NCBI RefSeq assembly: GCF_910596095.1
Contig: NC_056545.1
Span: 25,009,067 to 25,073,066, forward strand
Origin: Thunnus maccoyii
Lineage: Eukaryota > Chordata > Actinopteri > Scombriformes > Scombridae
Reading direction: 5' to 3'
DNA length: 64,000 nucleotides
Shown: positions 38,701 through 50,494 of the stretch, one piece after another
How positions within the stretch are numbered: the first letter of the stretch is position 1
Layout: every line of letters starts with the position of its first letter
Made by a program: the position numbers and the translations under genes
The notes under the pieces: model-generated
Database searches by the model: none
What the model saw: the letters and a program-made list of their open reading frames with translations, nothing else
What the model was told of the DNA's origin: nothing

Positions 38701-41700
38701 TTTATCATATAAATATATCAACAGGCTAGAAGATTGTAAAGAGAGCATTCACAAGTTGTTTGTGTTTGTTACTGTGTCCTGAGTTTATTGATGCTGTGAC
38801 AGTGGAGTTTCCCTCTAGGATAGATAGATAAATATGCAAACTAACTGTCACTGTTCATTCCCACAGAACCTCTTGCAGCAGTGGCAAGAGAGGACAAGTG
38901 TATAGTAAGGAGTCAAGAGGAGGAAAAGATTGTCTGTGACAGGAGCAAAAACTGTTTAACAGTAACAGTGTAAAACAATGTTTTGGGAACCACTGGGCCC
39001 ACTCACCTCAGAGAAGTAGAAGAGAGCTGACTCACAGAACAAGATGTCAGCTAGGAACACGGAACCACTAGTCAACACTTCAATCTGGTATTTACAGAAA
39101 TGATGGCTCCGCAGGAATTCACTGAAGTGCCTGGGAATGAAAGAGCAAGTGGGAGGTGAATGCAGCCGCTAAAGTGGATGTCAAGGTGGTAAAACGACAA
39201 AGGACAGCGGAGACACTTTAATCTTAAATGTCAAAATATGGCAACAGGGGGAAAACCTTTCTGTGTGACTATTAACTCTTCTAGAAAACGAACAGATAGA
39301 AACTCACTGTTGCTCCATGATGGAGAAGACTACCACCTGTGCAATAACAAAGCAGTTTGGGTCCACCATGCCGTCCTCTCCACATATCTTAGCTACACAG
39401 AGGAAACACAGGAATTAACTCAAATCAGTCGGGCTTTGGTAAAAATGCAACAAAACAGACCATAATGTTTACATTACACTGATATGCGTCTTACCAACTA
39501 TGTCGTTTCTGATCTGTTCTGTGATGGGGATAGGCCTCATAGCGTCTGGAGAGATGTACTTAGTGAAGATGGTAACTGCATCTTTCTCTATACCTGAAAA
39601 AACACAAAAATAGCTGATAATCTAGTGATGCTACAAGATAGGTAGTTTCTCTCTCCAGTTGTTTTAAAGCTGCAAAAGATAATTCTGAATCACAAAGTGG
39701 AGGGAAATGAAACAGTAGCTAAAAAAAGTTTCTCCCCATCATCCCCAAACAATCTCTCTGCACGAAGATCTTTAAACTTTCAAAGATTTCAACAATCTAG
39801 TTGCCCACTGGGGCCACTAGAGTACAAAGTACTTACTTCAGATTTAACAGTCATTAAAGCTGCTTTTCATAATCGTTCTCCATCAGTGTAATGAAAATTC
39901 ACTTTCTGAATTTAAAATGTCCTAATTCGACTTGGCAGCGGTGGCCCACTGAGTACAGTATGTGGAAAAACATAAACAATTAGAGAAATATAAAGAGAAA
40001 GACGTGTGTAAAGCTGACTCACTTTTCATGAGTTTGTCTGAGAGGTCTCGCAGGGTGCTGTTTGACTTGTAGGGAGTCCCTGTCCTGGACGGTGGCTGCC
40101 TGCTGGGGGTTTCTGCTCGAGGGGTGCCGGGTCTCTGGCCTGCTTCTGTGTTGGAGGAGTCCCGCTGCTCTGACTGCACTGTAGTGCCTTCACTGCTACA
40201 GTCCCGGGTGAGGGCGTTGGGTGTGTGTTGGGCGAGCCCTGAGAGCTCCGAGCCACCTTCAGAAGCAGGGACGGGCTCGGCCAAGGAGCTGTGTTTGACA
40301 GAATTGAGGCTGTGTGCTCGGACCCGGGACCAGCTAGTGGAGCGGAAACTCTCAGCCTCCAACCAGAACCGAACCAGGTGGTCGGCACCCTGTAGTTCCA
40401 TGAAATGCATGTAGTGGGGCATCGCCACGTTGTCCCGAAGGACATGGTCTACCGTCTTGGACAGCCGAGAGCGGGTCTCCTGGGGCTGATAGTTTACACT
40501 GGAATGACCTGGAACATACAAATACAAACAAAACAGAGCAATAAACTTAGCAGAGGTAACTATAGGTTTCAGAGAGACACATTATAGACTTTATTAATAT
40601 GTTTCACTTTGTTATAAATTGCATTCAAGTACAACTATCTCAACCAAAACAGTGTCAACAGTGTATTTCTAGCAACATAAGACAATCCTGATATGTGATG
40701 CTTTACAAATCTGCTGCAGTGCAATTCAATGTAATTTATCTCAATTTAAAAGAGTGCATTAATTATCAAGTACTTATGCTGACTGAAAAAGAAACCTGTC
40801 ATTACACAGTGGGAAACAAGAACACTGATATCTAAGATAATTTATGAATTGTAGGGTCTTGTGGACAGATAATATAAATTCCTGTGTGCAAGGCTGAGAT
40901 CACTGAAGCATATACATTTACAGTAACGATCCATACAAGTATCAGTAATCCAAGTGTCCAGACAGCTCGAATATTATTACAGACACTATATAAACTTAAG
41001 CCAAAACCCTCTGCATTCATATGACACAGGCAAAAATAGGCACAGATTAGAAACAGAATAGTTCCACTTTAAAACCAGACTGAGCACTACATTTTCTTTA
41101 ATGTACAGCTTTCAATTTTCATACTTGAAGAAGAAAAATTGTGTACTTTATTGATGGAAGTTGGAAGATGTAGTGAAAGGTAAATGGTGGATTTTCTGTG
41201 TTCAACCTTCCCATTTCAACTGAAAATTTAGTCCAGACTGAAGGCTGTTGTGAGCTGAATTTAAACTCCTGGATATTTGTTTTGAAGACGTGAATTTCCA
41301 GCACTCCGTCTGAACGTGGCCTTAGACTATGTAATTTCACGGATGATTTAACCCAAAGAAATTTTTCAGAATCATGCTTTGTGTCTCGTGTCCATCCTGT
41401 CATTCATGCGTATATGAAGTGGCCAGCGGTGGACACTCCTGCAACCTTTGGCAGTCAAATCACACCAGACTCAAACTCCAGCTACGTCTGAGCTCTCAGA
41501 CGGTGACATGGAATGTATTGTAATCAGATTCCTGTAGAGAAGTATTTGACTTTACAATGTGTCAAATAGAGACTGTCTGTTTGAATAACATCCGCCATCC
41601 TGGGGGACAGCTACTACAAACACACACACACCCAGAAAGCAAAATAAACGAGGCAGCGTGTTCATTGACTACAAACCCGACACTTGCTTGATTATGAAAT

Positions 41701-44700
41701 CTGAGCACATCATCTGCAGTTCGAGTGAGATGTGGGCAGAAGCTTCGTGATGTTATGTTTGCTCTTTGAAGCTTTGAATCTTGATAAAATTCAAGAGGTG
41801 TCACCCAGCGAGTTGTTTATCTATCTGCCTCTTCACATTCCTGAAGATCACACAGTCAAGGCCACCTTGACACTGAAAGCTGTTTAAATCACAACAACCA
41901 GCGCAGCATCTGTGTCTGCATCACATCATCAAAAACACCAGCCTCATTTGCATATCTTTTCAAAGCCACTCAAAATCTGCAGTGCCTCCTCACATCTGCG
42001 TCTTGTACTGTCCCACCTTAAAACCATCACCGACCCACTCCTGGAGACAACAGGTCTGTGGATGATGCAGTAAACCTGGCCCTCCACTTCATCCTCCAGC
42101 ACCTGGACTCTGCAGGAACCTACACCAGGATCCTGTTTGTGGATTTCAGCTCTGCCTTTAACACCATCATCCCAGCTCTGCTGCAGGACAAGCTCTCCCA
42201 GCTGCACATGCCCGACTCCACCTGCAGGTGGATCAACAACTTCCTGTCCAGGACCATCAACACCGGTTCCCCTCAAGACTGCATCCTTTCCTCTCTGCTC
42301 TTCTCCATGTATACAAACAGCTGCACCTCCAGTCACCAGTCAGTCAAGCTCCTGACGTTTTCACATGACACCACCCTCATTAGGCTCATTTCTGGTGGGG
42401 ATGAGTCCGCCTACAGGCGGGAGATTGACCATCTGGTGTCCTGGTGCAGCAAAAACAACTTGGAGCTCAACGCTTTAAAGACAGTGGAGATGGTCGTGGA
42501 TTTCAGAAAGAGCCCAGTCCCACCCACCTCCATCACCCCGTGTGACTGCCTAGTCGACACGGTGGTGTCCCTCCGCTACCTGGTCACCATCATCAGCCGG
42601 GACCTCAAGTGAGAACTGAACATCAGCTCCCTCACCAAGAAGGCTCAGCAGAGGATGTACTTCCTGTGGCAGCTGAAATCGTTCAACATGCCAAAGCCGA
42701 TGGTGGTGCACTTCTACACCACCATCAATGAATCCATCCTCACCTCCTCCATCACCATCTGGTACGCTGCTGCCACTGCCAAGGACAAGGGCAGACTGCA
42801 GTGTATCATTCGCTCTGCTGAGAGGGTGAATGGCTAAAACCTGCTGTCCCTCTAGGATCTGCACGCCTCCAGGACACTGAGGCGAGCAGGTCATGGCCGA
42901 CCCCTCCCACCCAGGACATAAAACCTTTTCTAAACACTCCCCTCAAGCAAGAGACTGTAGTCTATCTTGACCAAAACTTCACACCACAAGAACAGGTTCT
43001 TCCCGACTGCAGCTGGCCTCATCAACAAGACCCGGACATAAACTTTTTCAAACATCCCCCTACGGCAAGAAGCTGAGGTCTATCCTGACCAAAAACCTCA
43101 TATCACAAGAACAGTTCCTCCCCAACTACAGCTGGTCTCCCACTCACAGTGACTGCACATCATATTAATGTGAAATCTATTATCTTATATTGTACATCTG
43201 TGAACTCATCACATCTAACATGGTGCATTACATTAACACAACCGTTTGTATTTGTATCATTACACTTGCAGATTACCTAAACTGCTTATACTGTGAACAT
43301 TTGCACATTCCAAACTCAACAGCTCTCTTCACATACAGTATATTTCTACTTATTCTTTATTGTAAAATTGTATTTATATATGTATACCACCTGTCTTTTG
43401 TGGTAATTGTATTTATCTCATTTTGTATATACTTTTTTTCTCTTGTCTTCTATTTTTTGATTATTGTGCACAACACCAAGATAAATTCCTTGAATGTGCA
43501 AACTTGCTTGGCAATAAATCTGATTCTGATTCATCTACTCTATACTCTTTCAACCACGATCAAAGGAGACGAGAGAAATCATAAAATCATGTCCAACATT
43601 GTGGTTCATGCTGCCACTCAATTCCTACAGGTTACTAACCTGTGAATGTTTAAGTCCCACTAGCTCTGAGGACGGTACGGCTTTCACCACCTGCTCTAGG
43701 ATTAACTGCCACGACTGCCTACAAACTGACACTGACACTGACACTGACACCTTCCTCCTCACTGACGCTCTTCCTTTCTCCTCCTCCTATTGAATCTCTG
43801 CAGCCCACAAATCATCGGCACCCAATGTGTTTCATTCAGATTTTGTTGTCCGGCCTGTGGCACAGGTTCCTCCACCTCTGTCTGACTCAACCCTGCTATT
43901 CTCTGGACAACTTGCTCGTACAGTTCCTGCCACTGCTGTCACTCAACATGTCAGTCATTCTACACGTTCGCTGCCTCATATCACGGCACCCTGCGCACAA
44001 ACACACAATCTAATTTTAGATTAAAAAAAGGGAGGAGCTGTTTCTTCATCGTGTGACTACGCGTGAAGACGGACTGCGTGTTGCTGAAGGTCTGGGTGCT
44101 CGTGTCATGTGAGTGCCTTATAGGGTTAATGAAGTGTTTTCCCCCTTGCACAAGACAGTGGGTTGTTTAAGCCATTTCAGTGATGCAACTGTCACACTCA
44201 CGCATACTGTAGCTACAGTATGCTACTATGAGAAACCTAATTATCTCCATATGGTTTATGCAAATTTTATTGCAAACATTTGTTCATTTTTGATCATTTT
44301 CATTTACTTCTCATTTATTTCATTTGCCTGAGTATGTCAAGCTTTTATTATTTGGCAGACCCTTCATACATGCTGTCATTTTTATTTCTATACTTTATAC
44401 CAAATCTAAGCAAAATTACCGGAAATTTAAGGTGATAATCATAAGACAACAAATAAGTATAAACTAATGAAGTTTTCTTAAATACTTGCACTAACCACTG
44501 AGGTAAAACCTGTATTTTGAATTTCAACCATTTGAAAAAAAACAAAATGCTGGTTTTCCATCTACAACACAAACTCTGCAGTTACATTTATACAAACACC
44601 CCAAATCTAAATGGTGAAATGTTTGATTTGGCCTCTGTATGTTATCACTAAAAACAGTGTACAACACGTGAACTCTGTACCAAGATCGCCGAAGTGCGCA

Positions 44701-47700
44701 GCCTCCATGTGGCTCGGCTGCTTCTTGAGGATGGCAGTGCGACCTCGAGCGAAGGAGTCCATGTTGGCGGAGATGGCGTTAATGGCCACGTGGCTGGGCC
44801 CCGCAGCTTCCTGGATGGCATGGTGGTTCCTTAGTCCTAGTGATGGAGAGTGAGGGCTGACTGGAGCTGTGAGCGAAGTACAATAACGTCAAATTCCTGA
44901 GTGGCTTGAATGTACAACATCAGGGTGACTTATATGAAAAGGTCTTTTTTTAAAGTGAAATAACTGTCTTTGAAAGAGCTCACACATTGTGTACAGATGC
45001 CTCAGGGGTGCGAGACATGTTTGAGAAGACAGACTCGCTCAGTGTTCATTTGACTGTGTGCTCTGTCTTTCACTTAATAGCTGAAGGGCAAAATGTGGGT
45101 CCTTGTGACAATGTAACCAGTGATGATTAAACATAAGCCAAATTAAGCAAGAATCACTACCTTGTAATGTTAATTTCAGTCTTGAGTACACACAGATACA
45201 AGAACATATATAAGCCAAAAGTCAGCAAATACATCACAGATATCATTAAACATTATCTACTAGGTCTGTAGTGTTTTCATACAATTTTAAATGATTCTAT
45301 GAAACAAAACATTTCCAAATTCAACAACACTGTATGACACTTTCATAACATCACAGAGGTAAAGATGAACTCACCTCTGTTGACTTTAGCATCTGTCACT
45401 CTCTCAGGTTCTTTGCTTTTAGCTGCGGGGAGAAAGATGAGAGCAGTGTTGTAACTGGAGAGGCGTACAGCATTTTCATTCACAATACAGGGTGAGACCA
45501 GCAAGTTTAAAAAAAAAAAAAAAAAAAATCATACACAAGAGTGATTGTGGAGTCAGGGGAAAGGTTCTTGTGGTGTCACTGACTGGAAAGTACTATCTAG
45601 TTAGATAAAGGCATAGTCAGGAAACTGATATACTGTACAAGCAACCCTGAATAACTATGCTATGTAAACACGTCATTTACTGCGGACCTGCTTCCATGCT
45701 GCTGCTGATGAAGAAGGAGATAAATAGGGAAGTTGTGTTCTGATATGTGAAAGCACTCTCAGTCCTGCACACCATATAGTAAGCAGAACTGAGAGGGCTT
45801 TCATACTTGACATCGGCATTAAGAGCCCCTCACAAGATTTGTGACCTTGGTTCATCAGAAGTTTAAAGATAGATTTTTCCTTCAGCTGAGTGGAGTTGAC
45901 TGTGAGACAGCTGGAGTTGCTGCTTTTCTATTAAAAAAAAAAGAAAAAAAAAGTAAACAATATCCTAACTTCAGATGGCAAACAGGCCAACCAAGTGGGT
46001 GAGCTAGAATTTTGTGATCTACTGTAAAATTATTCAACAAGACAAATATTTGACGCCGCTCCTAACCTCTGTGGCCAACTGTCAAATTAAAAAAGGAAAC
46101 ACACAGACTACAGTAGAATGAATGCACACTGGCAGACATGATCAGAGTGACTCAACATTCATATCTTCAGATTAGGTTGTTGCTGCAAAGACCAGTTAGG
46201 CCGAGTATCAATTTCAAGCAATGACATTACATAATGGACCGTAAGACTTGGGCAAATGGTACAGAAGATAATCTTTCAGAGAGACATTTTGGACAGATGT
46301 TTGTGAATGCATGTGTCAGCCAAAAGTCAGAGTTGGTTGGCACTGATAGGCACAGGAAAGAGTTGTGAAAAAGTCTGAGCTCCAAAAAAAAACTTTGCAG
46401 TACTAAACTGAAGCATCGGTCTCTTTGCTCTAAATAAAAACTCAAACAACCAATATGGCTTGATGCAATTGATTTTCTAGATGTTCTAAAAAACAAACAA
46501 CACTTTCACTTTTGGACATAAAAATGAATTTAAAAAAAAAGGAGGAGCTTAATCTCAGCGCTTTAGCACAAAGACAGATGGGAAGAAATTTTGTATGGGC
46601 CCATTATAAACAAACAAATGCTTAACTGAACAACAGGTGGCTAAAACTGATAAAGGAAAACTTGTATGGATTACTTCCTGATCAAGATAACTAAAGGAAA
46701 CAACAATGACCTTTGAATGACCAACCTGAAGATATTAAGATTAAAAGCATTGTAATAATGAAAATATGTTCACTTGTGGCAAACAGATTTGACTGACGAC
46801 ATTGCAACCATGCCTATCCCCGAGAACACACCCACTTCCTGTCAGTCCTGAATCCTACTTTAGAGCGTTATAAGCGCACTCTTGCAACATTTCCTAATTT
46901 TGAAGATGTGCTGTGTCAGCTGCTTTGACCACTAATCTCACTCTTTAAGATGAACAACTGCAGGCCAGATTAGACAGTGAAGATACTGTGCTGATTTCCT
47001 GAATGAAACACGAGCAGACTTTTCAGTTGAAATCCATTTCACAATCACTGGCTCTCCTTACTGTCCCTTTTATCAAAGCAAGGCTCAGTGAAAATGTCTC
47101 TTGTAATCTAACTGGGATGATTTAGTGAGTAAATGTATTGCTGCTTCTTTAAATACACTCAGTTTCCAGTTTATTTGGTACACCTACAGTAGCTCAAACA
47201 AATGCAGCCTAATTCAACAGGTCTGCAATACATCCTACATTCATGAAGACTGTCATGTTTAGTTTTTGTTAAAACTGTCTTACAATATACTGACAGGTGT
47301 TTTAATAGTCTACCCTAATGAAGTACACAAACGTGGACAAAATATTAGAAAAACCTCACAGTATAATGAAACTACAGCCTTCAGAATGACCATGAAATTG
47401 AATCAACACCTCTCTAAAACACTCCGAACAAAAACTGAACATTACAACCTTCATGAAAAGTAGGAGTTATTGCAGGACTGATATATTGGAAGTCATTATT
47501 GTCCCTCATCATTTAGTAAATGGGTGTAACTGGAGCAGCACAGCAAACAGGTAGAGTCAGTGAGGCTTTGTGCAGGTGAGTAAGGACCATTTAAGGACAT
47601 GAGCAATAGTAAACTGGATAACAAATTTCCCTGTGTCAAGGGCACAATTTTTGCGTCATGCAGTGGCTATTCTTTCACTTGGTGGCCAAAACTATAGGAG

Positions 47701-48362
47701 GGTTGGCCTGAAATAATGCCTGGTCATGATGTTTATGTCTATCTAATAGCTAATGGACAAGTCCGATTCATATCCGCTCCTCTTTCTTAGAAGTTGATGC
47801 TTAACATTTCGGCTAAGGGCTCTTAATGAGGACTAACAACGCACATTTCCTTCATGATAACCATCAACTCTGACTCAGACATAACGGACTGTTTTTATCT
47901 TTTTCATATTTCTTGCTCATTGAGGCTGTATGTATGAGAAACGCCTTGATAAAGCTAGCCGCCGTAGCACAGCTCGACATTTGTGTCAAGTGTTAGCTAT
48001 CACAAATAAGAGACTTTTGACCATGAAGAAGCACTATTTTCAGGTCTACGTACTAATGTGTATGCTCTGCGGTGTGTTTAATGCCGCCCTGGTTAACGTC
48101 TGATCGGGTAGGAGGACAGTGAGGCCACCGCTAAGCTAGCCGTGTTACTGCGGTGAGCAGCAGCGGCGGCGGGACAGCTCATTTCCACAAACACCACGGC
48201 ATCCCTGTCTCTGTCTAATTAACTAGCAGCCGCAGTCTCGGCCACATATTAGTCACATCTTTTCGAGGAGTACCCTCAATCTCTCCTCCTCCGCCGAGTA
48301 TCTCTGCTGCTAGCTGCCGTTGACGTTGCAGCGTCCTCACCTTTCCTCTTGAAAAACGACAT
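35687..48362 (-). CDS. akap10: A-kinase anchor protein 10 (D-AKAP2), complete
   Basis: Anchors both RI and RII forms of protein kinase A at membranes and mitochondria. Minus-strand coding exons: 48341-48362, 45375-45422, 44681-44866, 40023-40508, 39495-39593, 39308-39392, 39007-39130, 38460-38596, 38006-38150, 37387-37554, 37068-37177, 36578-36660, 35952-36004, 35687-35785. The sum is 1,845 nt = 614 aa (human about 662). The start MSFFKRK matches the conserved MSFFRRK of the human protein, with an in-frame stop 12 codons upstream. Domains: conserved AGPSHVAINAISANMDSF near residue 50; split RGS-like domain 1 (about 88-165 and 249-350) interrupted by a low-complexity Ser/Pro/Thr insert; RGS-like domain 2 (about 355-490); PKA-binding amphipathic helix at 583-601. 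The C-terminus is STKV where human has the PDZ-binding STKL. The donor after 36578 is GC rather than GT. Confidence 0.97.
41940..43532 (+). mobile_element. Degenerate non-LTR retrotransposon (L2/CR1-like), 3' part
   Basis: A plus-strand frame from about 42058 to 42612 shows reverse-transcriptase blocks: an ILFVDFSSAFNTIIP motif, then GSPQ, a catalytic box reading F-S-H-D in place of F-A-D-D, then the GGDESAYRREIDHLVSWC and NNLELNALKT blocks. A TGA (about 42610) breaks the frame, but the same protein continues as SSLTKKAQQRMYFLWQLK..., then a second stop. It ends with an AATAAATCTGATTCTGATTC-like tail, the 3' microsatellite end usual for L2/CR1 elements. The 5' end is truncated and internal codons are missing after the FLS motif. 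It sits antisense to akap10 inside an intron. It is certainly inactive. Confidence 0.88.
43726..43749. repeat. (ACTGAC)n hexanucleotide repeat
   Basis: Four consecutive GACACT units inside akap10 intron 3. Confidence 0.85.
45423..48340 (-). other. akap10 intron 1 (2.9 kb)
   Basis: It holds an A-rich run (45508-45530), a foldback repeat (47156-47505), and at its 5' end (48050-48340) CpG-rich sequence continuing from the promoter. No exon is visible between the 7-residue first coding exon and exon 2. Confidence 0.6.
47156..47505. mobile_element. Foldback/MITE-like non-autonomous DNA element
   Basis: It begins ACACTCAGTTTCCAGTTTAT and continues TTGGTACACC, the start of a high-copy teleost repeat I recognise. 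The left arm (about 47208-47275) is mirrored in reverse complement by 47427-47492: CTGCAATA...TCATGAAG...AGTTTTTGTT faces AACAAAAACT...TTCATGA...TATTGCAGGACTG. It has no coding capacity. Confidence 0.65.
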
Positions 48363-48502
48363 GACGGGTTTCACACTCTGAAACGTTTCCTCAGCTCACT
48401 GACACCATCCCGTGGGTTCACGGCTCCCTTCATTCACACGCATCTGTTCCGTGCACTCCTGAGCTGGGAGACGGGTTACTGCTGCAGCCCCGGTGAGTGC
48501 TG

Positions 48503-48603
48503 TCAAATTCCTATTTTCTCCAAATCCAGACCCAATTCAGCGGCCATGTTGTCAATAAACGTCTTACTTCCGGGCTGGTGCGGCAGCAGCATTGTGGGAA
48601 ATG
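48503..48603 (-). promoter_or_regulatory. akap10 core promoter and 5' leader with ETS, YY1/TISU-like and ZNF143-like motifs
   Basis: On the minus strand, in order: CATTTCCCACAATGC (48589-48603, resembling the ZNF143/THAP11 TTCCCANNATGC motif), CCGGAAGT (48566-48573, perfect ETS/GABP core), then CAACATGGCCGC (48539-48550), one mismatch from the TISU consensus SAASATGGCGGC and overlapping a YY1-like core. That ATG (48547) opens a 14-codon uORF ending at 48503, 141 nt before the real start codon at 48362. There is no TATA box. This is a typical housekeeping promoter. Confidence 0.55.
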
Positions 48604-48789
48604 ATGTGTTACCTGCTCGGGTCAGCAGAGGGCGGTGTTTGCACACGGTCATCTAGAGAGAGAGAAAACATGCAAGTTCAACTCTAAAATTTCACATTTC
48701 AAAGAGCTTAATGACCTCTCATAATTAAAAATACTCCCAGGAGAAGGAGACAGGGCATATCTTGCTGCCCAATATGTATTATATGTACA

Positions 48790-48814
48790 AACACACACAC
48801 ACACACACACACAA
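48790..48814. repeat. (CA)n microsatellite
   Basis: Uninterrupted CA dinucleotide run followed by an ATATAC-rich stretch. Confidence 0.95.
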
Positions 48815-48966
48815 ATACATGCATAGAATATACTATATATACACATAGATACATAGATATACTGTATATGATTAATACATGTCAATCTTAATGTTATGCT
48901 AATGTTATTTTGTTTCATCAACTCTTGATGCTTTGCCGTTGATAAAGCAAATTTGAATTTGAGAAG

Positions 48967-48970
<4 letters not shown>

Positions 48971-49034
<64 letters not shown>
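48971..49034. repeat. (GA)n microsatellite
   Basis: 64 bp of perfect GA repeats. Confidence 0.97.
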
Positions 49035-49037
<3 letters not shown>

Positions 49038-49107
49038 TTTTGACTTTGACACACTTTTTATTTACACCATATTATAAAAATGCTCCATTCCCATTATCAT
49101 CTACTAC

Positions 49108-49179
<72 letters not shown>

Positions 49180-49190
49180 GGATGGATGGA
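49108..49190. repeat. (GATA)n tetranucleotide microsatellite grading into GATG
   Basis: About 18 perfect GATA units, then four GATG-type units. The run is long enough to be length-polymorphic. Confidence 0.97.
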
Positions 49191-50282
49191 TTGATAGTAA
49201 TTATTATATTGTCCAATACCACCTACTTCCATTAATGAAACCAAACTGTACATTCTCTTCCCCAGGAAACAACAAAGCGGTTAAACTATTAAATGTCTAT
49301 GTCTATGTTGTCAACAATGACAACAATGATATATTTTTTTTCCATGTGCAATTGAAAAAATATATATAAAGCAATCCTTCATCCATTCTATCATAATAAT
49401 TCATTTTTCACATTTATGTTTTGCTTAAATGTACATCTTGGGACATTTTTCAATAACCATGACTGTAAAATCCAAAGGTTTCCATCATAACAGTGACAAA
49501 CTGTGATACTGTTTTCCCAATTACATTTAATGTAACCACAATACAATATTTTATTTACTATAACCTATTGTAATCGCCTGAAACCTTTTTAAAATTTGGT
49601 ATGTTTTAAAAATGTATTTTGTTGGGAGTATGAAACAGAATTGGGGAAACAGAGTAAAAAATACTAAAACTCATTCTGGGAGGAACAAATGTGATGGGGT
49701 TCATACTGCTTTCATAACAAAAATGAAGTGGGAAGTGAGAATGATAAAGGTGTGGGTTTGTAAATCCTTAAATGTGTAGTTCACACGTCATACATCGTTC
49801 CACGAGTGTAGAAATGACAATTCTTCTCTGGGGATAACTTAACCAGCGTTGGCTCTAAAACCAGGATGAGGGTTACAGTTATACATATGTAACCTCTGAT
49901 AGCTCTCTTCTATATGGTTCTGATAGCTAACATACACAGGTGTTTTCACTTCTGGCTGATTAGATCTCTGCTATCCCACCTCAACAGGTGCAGGAGTTAG
50001 ATAGATGTCAATCAAGCACATTTTGTAAACACCTCCCCTGTCCTCAAGAGGGTTAGCAAGTGAAAACCACTGTGTATGAGGACCATGAGTGTGTAAAGTG
50101 ATAGTTCTGTCTGTCTTTACTTACTGCGACTGTCTAGTCTGACCTGTCTTGCACAATATTTTATCATGATGGAGTTGGCAGTCTATGTGGTTCAAGGTCC
50201 CAAATTTACCCAAATAATAAAATGTACTACTTCAATGTGAACAAACAAAAAAAGAGCCAAAACAGACAAATTCAAGATTGTT

Positions 50283-50288
50283 TTTATT
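50283..50288 (-). terminator. Poly(A) signal of c11orf54
   Basis: TTTATT on the plus strand reads AATAAA on the minus strand, about 207 nt after the c11orf54 stop codon. Confidence 0.6.
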
Positions 50289-50494
50289 ATAATACATGAA
50301 ATTTTCTGAAGTTATTAGAAGATAGAAGAATAGAAGTTAATAGAAGAATTATGAGAGCAAATGATGCTAACAAATCATTTTCATTGTAAATTTTTTGTGG
50401 GATTTTATAAATCATAGGACCTAACGTAAATCACATACTGCTTGATTAATTTAGATTAGATCAAGAGATGCTGTGCTGCTGTTTATACTGTGTT

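Larger units (their letters stand above)
40509..44680 (-). other. akap10 intron 3 (4.2 kb) hosting a LINE fragment
   Basis: This intron lies between the AKAP10 N-terminal exon and the first RGS exon. It contains a plus-strand, inactive L2/CR1-like retrotransposon (about 41940-43532) and a short ACTGAC-type tandem (43726-43749). The rest shows no recognisable element. Confidence 0.6.
48363..50494. other. Intergenic between akap10 start and c11orf54 3' end
   Basis: 48363-48610 is the akap10 5' UTR/promoter. 48790-49190 holds three microsatellites in close succession (CA, GA, GATA). 50283-50288 is a minus-strand AATAAA for c11orf54. Between 49200 and 50280 I see only AT-rich sequence with no recognisable feature. 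Confidence 0.6.

Noticed and set aside
42058-42612. 184-codon open frame that could be read as a host gene
   Set aside because: It is reverse-transcriptase sequence of a broken LINE, on the opposite strand to akap10, with a mutated catalytic box.
43190-43645. 151-codon hydrophobic frame after the LINE
   Set aside because: It is the AT-rich 3' tail of the LINE and its flank; no domain or start context.
49108-49190. Regularly spaced units that could suggest a repeat array of CRISPR type
   Set aside because: Simple GATA tandem repeat with no spacers, in a vertebrate genome.
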